From: Porticoccaceae bacterium
GTDB taxonomy: Bacteria; Pseudomonadota; Gammaproteobacteria; Pseudomonadales; Porticoccaceae
Direction of reading: 5' to 3'
Assembly: GCA_030741175.1 (NCBI GenBank)
Contig: JASLVT010000020.1
Location: 1-11,825, forward strand
Length of the DNA: 11,825 bases
The position numbers and the translations under genes are program-made. This document shows, in pieces, positions 7,064 to 11,825 of this stretch. The notes under the pieces were generated by a model, which was not told the DNA's origin, ran no database searches, and saw only the letters and a list, made by a program, of their open reading frames with translations. The stretch's first letter is position 1. Every line of letters begins with the position of its first letter.

Positions 7064-8248
7064 ATGGATAAGGATACAGGCGACTTGCAACAGGATACCT
7101 TGGCTATTCGGGGTGGCTATCAGCGCACGCATGAAAATGAGCATGCCGAGGCGATGTTTTTGACTTCCAGTTATGTCTTTGAGAGTGCCGCTATGGCGGC
7201 CAAATACTTCAGCAATGAAGCACAGGGAAATGTGTATTCTCGCTACACCAATCCCACGGTACGCAGTTTTGAAAAACGTCTTGCTGCGATGGAAGGGGGA
7301 GAGCAATGTGTTGCTACAGCCTCCGGTATGGCGGCAACACTCAGTGTCATTATGGCGCTTCTGCAATCAGGTGATCATGTGGTTTGTTCGCAGGATGTAT
7401 TTGGTAGCACAAGGGTGATGATGGATAAATATATCGCCAAATTTGGTGTATCGGTGACCTATGTACCGCTGGTTGATATCGATGCTTGGCAGGCGGCAAT
7501 ACGGCCGGAAACCAAGATGCTTTTTTGTGAAACACCCTCCAACCCGCTATCGGAAATTGCCGACCTTGAGGCATTGGCCGCTGTGGCAAAGCACGCACAG
7601 GCATTGCTTGTGGTGGACAACTGTTTTTGTACGCCAGTATTACAGAAACCCTTGCAGTGGGGCGCCGATATTGTGGTGCACTCAGCGACTAAATATATTG
7701 ATGGTCAGGGTCGTTGCCTCGGTGGTGCGGTGGTGGGCAGTGCGACATTAATGGAGCAGGTAGAGGGCTTTTTACGAGCGGCCGGACCTACCATGAGTCC
7801 ATTTAATGCCTGGGTGTTTCTGAAAGGCCTAGAGACGTTACGGATTCGTATGCAGGCTCATTCTGCCAACGCCGCTGATTTAGCAAGTTGGTTACAGGCA
7901 CATCCAAAGGTCAGCAAAGTATATTACAGTGGTTTGCCAGACCATCCCGGCCATTTATTGGCAAAAAAACAACAGTCTGATTTTGGCGGTGTTGTTGCCT
8001 TTGAAGTTGAGGGTGGGCAAGACGCTGCATGGCGTGTGATCGACAGCACGCAAATGCTATCACTAACGGCCAACTTAGGAGATGCCAAAACGACCATCGT
8101 CCATCCGGCTACGACCACCCATGGTCGTCTGTCCGATGAGGCTAGATTGGAGGCAGGTATTAGTGATGGTTTAATCCGCGTCGCAGTGGGCCTTGAAGAT
8201 ATTATTGATATTAAAGCCGACCTTGAACGAGGCTTGGCAGCGCTCTAA
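7064..8248 (+). CDS. metZ: O-succinylhomoserine sulfhydrylase MetZ
   Basis: MetZ is a PLP enzyme of the Cys/Met metabolism family that makes homocysteine directly from O-succinylhomoserine and sulfide, bypassing cystathionine. The 394-residue product follows Pseudomonas MetZ along its whole length. Landmarks are MFLTSSYVF, the [24 protein letters not shown] block (Tyr58 and Arg60 contact PLP phosphate of the partner subunit), [22 protein letters not shown] (Asp185 to the pyridine ring), and the PLP lysine in [12 protein letters not shown] (Lys210). [24 protein letters not shown] and the tail [23 protein letters not shown] complete the match. The GQGR sequence after the PLP lysine and the overall likeness favour MetZ over MetB or MetC. 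Exact acyl-donor preference (succinyl or acetyl) cannot be read from sequence. ATG 7064 has a GAG-containing site (7057-7059). No riboswitch fits in the 19-nt gap, so it is probably co-transcribed with purF. Confidence 0.94.
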   Translation: MDKDTGDLQQDTLAIRGGYQRTHENEHAEAMFLTSSYVFESAAMAAKYFSNEAQGNVYSRYTNPTVRSFEKRLAAMEGGEQCVATASGMAATLSVIMALLQSGDHVVCSQDVFGSTRVMMDKYIAKFGVSVTYVPLVDIDAWQAAIRPETKMLFCETPSNPLSEIADLEALAAVAKHAQALLVVDNCFCTPVLQKPLQWGADIVVHSATKYIDGQGRCLGGAVVGSATLMEQVEGFLRAAGPTMSPFNAWVFLKGLETLRIRMQAHSANAADLASWLQAHPKVSKVYYSGLPDHPGHLLAKKQQSDFGGVVAFEVEGGQDAAWRVIDSTQMLSLTANLGDAKTTIVHPATTTHGRLSDEARLEAGISDGLIRVAVGLEDIIDIKADLERGLAAL

Positions 8249-8261
8249 GCTGGGTTTTGTC

Positions 8262-8888
8262 ATGTTTTTTAAGTCCTCTGAAATACCCTCTGCTGATCAA
8301 GCCCTACCGGGTCGCGACGTTGAGATGCCGATCAATAATCAGCACTTTGTGCATCACCAGCCGATCAAGGGACCTTTCGCGGAGACTTTGCAAGTAGCTT
8401 ATTTTGCCATGGGTTGCTTTTGGGGTGCGGAGCGACGTTTTTGGCAGCAGCCTGGGGTCATAACTACTGCAGTCGGCTATGCTGGGGGGCATACGCCCAA
8501 TCCCACCTATGAGGAAGCCTGTAGTGGTTTAACTGGGCATACTGAAGCAGTTTTAGTCGTGTTTGATCCGGAGCAAATTAGTTACGATCGATTGTTATCG
8601 GTATTCTGGGAATCACATGATCCCACTCAGGGAATGCGCCAAGGCAACGACCGCGGGTCGCAGTATCGCTCGGCAATTTACTGTACTAGTTCGGCACAAC
8701 TAGAGGCTGCTGAATCAACAGCGCAATCAGTGCAGCAACAGCTTAACGATCTGGGTTACGGTGCTATTACCTCAGAGATTATGATGGCACCAATCTTCTA
8801 CTATGCAGAGGAATACCACCAACAGTACTTGGCTAAGAACCCAGGCGGTTATTGTGGTCTGCGTGGTACCGGCATTAGCTGCAGCTGA
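8262..8888 (+). CDS. msrA: Peptide-methionine (S)-S-oxide reductase MsrA
   Basis: MsrA reduces methionine-S-sulfoxide, free or in proteins, back to methionine with electrons from thioredoxin. The 208-residue product matches the long E. coli type (212 aa). The N-terminal extension carries [10 protein letters not shown]. The catalytic loop is [12 protein letters not shown] with nucleophile Cys52. Then come [52 protein letters not shown] and [21 protein letters not shown]. Two C-terminal resolving cysteines, Cys198 and Cys207, mirror Cys198 and Cys206 of E. coli. The frame is open from 8193, but that region lies inside metZ; ATG 8262 gives an N-terminus resembling E. coli MsrA. No strong ribosome site is visible in the 13-nt gap after metZ, so coupling to metZ translation is likely. 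It is the last plus-strand gene before a convergent junction. Confidence 0.95.
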   Translation: MFFKSSEIPSADQALPGRDVEMPINNQHFVHHQPIKGPFAETLQVAYFAMGCFWGAERRFWQQPGVITTAVGYAGGHTPNPTYEEACSGLTGHTEAVLVVFDPEQISYDRLLSVFWESHDPTQGMRQGNDRGSQYRSAIYCTSSAQLEAAESTAQSVQQQLNDLGYGAITSEIMMAPIFYYAEEYHQQYLAKNPGGYCGLRGTGISCS

Positions 8889-8896
8889 GGCTATAT

Positions 8897-8921
8897 AGCA
8901 GCGCCTGTTGCGAGGACTGCT
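8897..8921. terminator. Possible stem-loop between converging msrA and opp operons
   Basis: In the 64-nt gap between the msrA stop and the end of the ATPase gene, AGCAG (8897-8901) pairs with CTGCT (8917-8921). Inside it CGC (8902-8904) pairs with GCG (8910-8912) around a 5-nt loop, leaving AGGA bulged on one arm. A small CCGA/TCGG hairpin (8925-8928 with 8932-8935) follows. Neither strand shows the T-run of an intrinsic terminator, so this may be only a weak bidirectional end signal or chance pairing. Confidence 0.3.
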
Positions 8922-8952
8922 GTGCCGAGCTTCGGGCGAATAAACTCCCGTG

Positions 8953-10602
8953 TTAAAGAGAAGACAGTCGTCTGCGTTCTTTTTTCGGATCTGCCAGAGG
9001 AATAGCTCTGAGTAAATTCTGTGTGTAGGTTTGCTTAGGTTTGGCCCAGAGTGCCTCAGTATCACCCTGTTCCACCAACACACCATGATGCATAACCATC
9101 ACGCGATCAGAAATGCTGCGAACCACCGATAGATCGTGAGAGATAAATAACATGGTTAGATTATGTCGTTCCACCAATGTCAGAATTAAATCCAGAATCT
9201 GTGCTTGAATAGTGACATCCAGTGCTGATACCGGTTCGTCGGCAACAATAAAATCTGGTTTGGTGGCAACGGCACGGCCAATAGCGATGCGCTGTCGCTG
9301 ACCACCGGAAAATTCATGGGGATATTTGCGCATACTGGCTCTTGCTAGACCGACATCATCCATCAACTGTTGTACCTGTTGATCGATAGTGCTGCTGTCG
9401 GCAAGACCTTGATAAAGCAGAGGTTCGGCCAATGTCTGGTAGACCGTCATACGGGGATTAAGCGAAGCATAGGGATCTTGAAAAATCATTTGCATGCGTT
9501 TACGCCAGGGCATCAATTGTGCTGTGCTAAGGCTACTCAACGCTGTGCCATCGAAACTCACTGTGCCAGAGGTGGTGGGGACGAGTTGCAGAATCGAGCG
9601 CCCAAGGGTTGACTTGCCAGAGCCCGATTCACCCACCAGACCGAGGATCTCGCCGCGTTGTATGGCGAGAGAAACATCATCTACTGCTTTTACCTGACGC
9701 TTTTCGGCTCGAGCTGCTGGGCTAGAGTAATCATTGAAATAGGTTTTCAAATGACTGACTTCAATTAATGGCCGACCAGCTTCAGCTCGGTTATCTATGG
9801 TTTTAGCGCCTGTCGGAATAGCCGCCAATAGGCTTTTGGTATAGGCATTGTCGCTGCGATAAAAAATCGATTCTGCGTCGGCAGCCTCGCGCACGGTACC
9901 CTGACACATCACCATAATTTTATCGGCAATGCCGGCGACGACCCCGAGATCATGGCTGATAAAAATAACTGCCATATCGCGACTCTGCTGCAGTTTTTTG
10001 ATCAGCTCGAGAATCTGCGCCTGAATGGTGACATCCAGTGCCGTGGTAGGTTCATCGCAAATTAACAATCTGGGTTGGGTAATTAACGCCATAGCGATCA
10101 TTACGCGCTGACGCATGCCACCCGAGAACTCGTGCGCATAGCAGTGAAAACGACTATGAGGATCGACAATGCCCACCTCATCTAACAATTCAATGGCTCT
10201 GCTCTTTGCCGCGTCACGGCTGATTCGACGACTGGGATCCGGATGATAAATAAGCGGTTCTATCAGCTGTTCACCAATACTGATAAAAGGGTTCAGTGAG
10301 GTCATCGGATCCTGAAAGATAACCGCAATATCATTGCCGCGAATCTGGCGTATGCGCTCGGCACTGCAGCTGAGCAGATCTTCGCCATCAAACAAAGCGC
10401 TACCGGCCTCAATTTTTGCTGGTGGTTTGGGTAATAAATCCAGTAGGCTGTAGCAGGTTACTGACTTGCCAGAGCCGGACTCCCCAACGATGGCGAGGGT
10501 TTCACCTTTGTCTACAGAGAAGCTGATGTCATCTACCGCTTTGACCACACCATCTCTGGTGTGAAAGTAAATTTTTAGTCCATTGACATCGAGTAGGGCC
10601 AT
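8953..10602 (-). CDS. Fused double ABC ATPase of oligopeptide importer (OppD-OppF type)
   Basis: This protein powers a peptide importer: two nucleotide-binding domains in one 549-residue chain, where classic Opp/Dpp systems use two separate subunits. Domain 1 has Walker A GESGSGKS (40-47), Q-loop FQDPMTSLNP (96-105), signature FSGGMRQR (159-166), Walker B LLICDEP (179-185) and switch His217. Domain 2 repeats this with GESGSGKS (324-331), FQDPYASLNP (374-383), FSGGQRQR (431-438), FIVADEP (451-457) and His489. Both active sites look complete. Each half ends in the short oligopeptide-type tail (YTKSLLAAIP, YTQNLLRAIP). Arrangement and length resemble E. coli YejF (529 aa) and GsiA, but the adjacent permeases look like OppB and OppC, so I give no symbol. 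No cysteine cluster of the OppD/DppD C-terminal kind is present in the linker or tail. ATG 10602 has AGGA (10611-10614) 8 nt upstream. oppC ends 15 nt before it. Confidence 0.93.
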   Translation of the reverse strand: MALLDVNGLKIYFHTRDGVVKAVDDISFSVDKGETLAIVGESGSGKSVTCYSLLDLLPKPPAKIEAGSALFDGEDLLSCSAERIRQIRGNDIAVIFQDPMTSLNPFISIGEQLIEPLIYHPDPSRRISRDAAKSRAIELLDEVGIVDPHSRFHCYAHEFSGGMRQRVMIAMALITQPRLLICDEPTTALDVTIQAQILELIKKLQQSRDMAVIFISHDLGVVAGIADKIMVMCQGTVREAADAESIFYRSDNAYTKSLLAAIPTGAKTIDNRAEAGRPLIEVSHLKTYFNDYSSPAARAEKRQVKAVDDVSLAIQRGEILGLVGESGSGKSTLGRSILQLVPTTSGTVSFDGTALSSLSTAQLMPWRKRMQMIFQDPYASLNPRMTVYQTLAEPLLYQGLADSSTIDQQVQQLMDDVGLARASMRKYPHEFSGGQRQRIAIGRAVATKPDFIVADEPVSALDVTIQAQILDLILTLVERHNLTMLFISHDLSVVRSISDRVMVMHHGVLVEQGDTEALWAKPKQTYTQNLLRAIPLADPKKERRRLSSL

Positions 10603-10617
10603 CGGGCTATTCCTATA

Positions 10618-11493
10618 TCAGTCTTTTGATGCACGCGGATCGAGGGCATCGCGCAGGCCATCGCCGAGAAAATTCAGAGCAAACAGCGTTAATGACAGAG
10701 TAATGCCAGGAAAAATGAGCAACCATGGGTATTCCTCCATGGTTTCAACACCATAATTAATTAGCAGACCCCAAGAGCTTTGCGGTGGCTGGATGCCTAG
10801 GCCTAGGAAGCTAAGAAAGGCTTCCAATAACATCACACTGGGAATAGTTAGGGTGGTGTAGACAATTACTGGTCCCAATGTGTTGGGAATAATATGGCGC
10901 CGAATAATGGTCCATTTTGAGAGCCCCATTGAGTAAGCGGCCTCGATAAATTCTTGTTTGCGCAGGCTCATTACTTGGCTGCGCACAATGCGCGCCATGG
11001 TCAGCCACTCCACCGCGCCAATAGCCAAGAATAGCAACAGTATATTGCGTCCAAATACCACCATCAGCAGTACAATAAAAATCATGAACGGTAGGGCATA
11101 CATAATATCGACAATACGCATCATTACGGCATCGACACGGCCGCCAACAAAACCGGCAATAGCGCCCCACGAAATACCGATTACCAATGCCACCGCGGTG
11201 GCGATAAAACCGACGGCCAGTGAGACACGGCCACCGTACATAATACGCGTCAGCATATCGCGACCAAAAATATCAGTGCCCAGCCAGTGTTGGTATGAGG
11301 GGGCAGAGGCGCCGAGCATAAGGTTTTGTTCTTCATAGCCGTAGGGCGCAATCCATGGCGTCAGTAGCGATACCACACAGAGTAAAACGATAACACCCAG
11401 ACCAAATAGCGCGAGATAATTTTTGCTCAGCTTAATCCAGGCATCGCGCCACAATGAGCTTCCTTTTTCCTCTTCGAGCGTATGATTTTCCAT
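10618..11493 (-). CDS. oppC: Oligopeptide ABC transporter permease OppC
   Basis: OppC is one of two inner-membrane permease subunits that form the channel for peptides delivered by a periplasmic binding protein. Starting at ATG 11493 the product has 291 residues (E. coli OppC 302). It begins with a cytoplasmic stretch ending EEEKGSSLWRDAW, like the EGRSLWQDA of E. coli. Membrane segments lie near 26-48, 90-113, 130-165 (two), 205-228 and 257-278. GTDIFGRDMLTR (72-83) is typical of OppC/DppC. The ATPase-coupling EAA loop is EFIEAAYSMGLSKWTIIRRH (181-200), followed by IPN. The tail FNFxGDGLRDALDP is present as LNFLGDGLRDALDP. The frame is open to a GTG at 11538, but I prefer 11493: GGAGAG (11499-11504) lies 5 nt ahead and the ATG overlaps the oppB stop as TAATG. 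Dpp-type dipeptide permease is an alternative, but wording favours Opp. Confidence 0.93.
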   Translation of the reverse strand: MENHTLEEEKGSSLWRDAWIKLSKNYLALFGLGVIVLLCVVSLLTPWIAPYGYEEQNLMLGASAPSYQHWLGTDIFGRDMLTRIMYGGRVSLAVGFIATAVALVIGISWGAIAGFVGGRVDAVMMRIVDIMYALPFMIFIVLLMVVFGRNILLLFLAIGAVEWLTMARIVRSQVMSLRKQEFIEAAYSMGLSKWTIIRRHIIPNTLGPVIVYTTLTIPSVMLLEAFLSFLGLGIQPPQSSWGLLINYGVETMEEYPWLLIFPGITLSLTLFALNFLGDGLRDALDPRASKD

Positions 11494-11825
11494 TAGCGCT
11501 CTCCGCTGGCCTGCTGGCGTAGCTTTGGATTTAGCCACAGAGCCAACATATCGGACAATAGATTAAATAGAACAATTAGGGTGGCAAAGAATATAGTCAT
11601 ACCTAAGATCATGGTGTAATCGCGATTGAATGCGGCTTGCACATAAAAGCGTCCCAAGCCGGGTATTTGAAAAATAGTCTCGACTACAAATGAGCCACCA
11701 AGCAAGCCGGCAAAGGCAGGCCCCAAGAAGGCCACTACCGGAATTAAGCCACCGCGCAGTGCATGCTTAAAAATAATTAAAGGCTCTGAGAGGCCTTTGG
11801 CTCTGGCGGTGCGAATATAGTCCTG
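11493..11825 (-). CDS. oppB: Oligopeptide ABC transporter permease OppB, C-terminal part (cut by window edge)
   Basis: The last 110 residues and stop of a permease enter from the right edge; the N-terminal roughly two thirds lie outside. It partners OppC to form the peptide channel in the inner membrane. The visible part starts inside the ATPase-coupling EAA loop, QDYIRTARAKGLSEPLIIFK followed by HALRGG, then LIPVVAFLGPAFAGLLGGSFVVETIF, IPGLGRFYVQAAFNRDYT and a last membrane segment ending in ALWLNPKLR. These phrases closely follow E. coli OppB ([27 protein letters not shown]). The reading frame is open right through to 11825, so the gene simply continues outside. Its TAA stop shares one base with the oppC ATG. 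The substrate-binding protein gene is not in the window and may lie upstream, beyond 11825. Confidence 0.93.
   Translation of the reverse strand, partial: QDYIRTARAKGLSEPLIIFKHALRGGLIPVVAFLGPAFAGLLGGSFVVETIFQIPGLGRFYVQAAFNRDYTMILGMTIFFATLIVLFNLLSDMLALWLNPKLRQQASGER
11499..11504 (-). promoter_or_regulatory. Ribosome binding site deciding the oppC start
   Basis: On the minus strand GGAGAG stands 5 nt before the ATG whose first base is 11493. It lies inside the last codons of oppB. It supports the 291-residue OppC over the 306-residue reading from GTG 11538 and implies translational coupling of oppB and oppC. Confidence 0.6.

Noticed and set aside
6908..7366. Minus-strand open frame of 152 codons opposite the purF-metZ junction
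   Set aside because: It covers the ends of two confident genes in the wrong strand, has Cys/His-rich random composition and no convincing start signal.
10958..11338. Plus-strand open frame of 126 codons opposite oppC
   Set aside because: Thr/Ile/Pro/Ser-rich shadow of a membrane protein gene; OppC motifs on the minus strand are decisive.
1..11825. Mobile elements, CRISPR, tRNA/rRNA, phage, defence or toxin systems
   Set aside because: Nearly the whole window is filled by recognised housekeeping and transport genes; gaps are too short, and no inverted terminal repeats, spaced direct repeats or tRNA-like folds were noticed by eye.

Overview
The window reads as a chromosomal housekeeping segment of a gammaproteobacterium with moderate GC content. 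The plus-strand order fimV (3' end) - truA - trpF - accD - folC - dedD - cvpA - purF - metZ is the arrangement known from Pseudomonas and its relatives. The core truA/accD/folC/dedD/cvpA/purF is also conserved in Escherichia coli. The proteins resemble their Pseudomonas and E. coli counterparts along their whole length. A marine or Cellvibrionales-type relative is plausible, but this is inference from protein style and moderate GC; nothing in the window fixes the genus.

Layout. Positions 1-658 hold the C-terminal part of the polar hub protein FimV, starting inside an 18-bp tandem repeat that encodes a Glu-rich hexapeptide. truA (tRNA pseudouridine synthase) and trpF (tryptophan biosynthesis) follow with gaps of 15 and 13 nt and probably belong to one transcript. 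The 156-nt gap 2175-2330 is the only sizeable non-coding stretch. It carries a plausible extended -10 promoter for a second block: accD (fatty acid synthesis), folC (folate), dedD (SPOR division protein), cvpA (inner-membrane protein) and purF (purine synthesis). Spacing in that block is very tight: two 8-nt overlaps, then gaps of 20 and 3 nt. metZ (methionine synthesis by direct sulfhydrylation) and msrA (repair of oxidised methionine) follow at 19 and 13 nt and close the plus-strand run at 8888.

From 8953 to the right edge the minus strand carries an oligopeptide ABC importer read right to left: oppB (3' part, cut by the window end), oppC, and one protein with two fused ABC ATPase domains replacing separate OppD and OppF. 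No substrate-binding protein gene lies inside the window; it may lie beyond the right edge. The two runs converge in a 64-nt gap that holds an imperfect stem-loop.

Functionally the plus-strand genes join nucleotide, C1/folate, methionine, tryptophan and lipid precursor supply with tRNA modification and envelope or division proteins. Folate from FolC feeds purine synthesis started by PurF and methionine synthesis involving MetZ. I found no mobile element, CRISPR array, RNA gene, toxin-antitoxin pair, phage gene or defence system. I do not think this window contains a new biological system; the findings listed are modest peculiarities of known genes.
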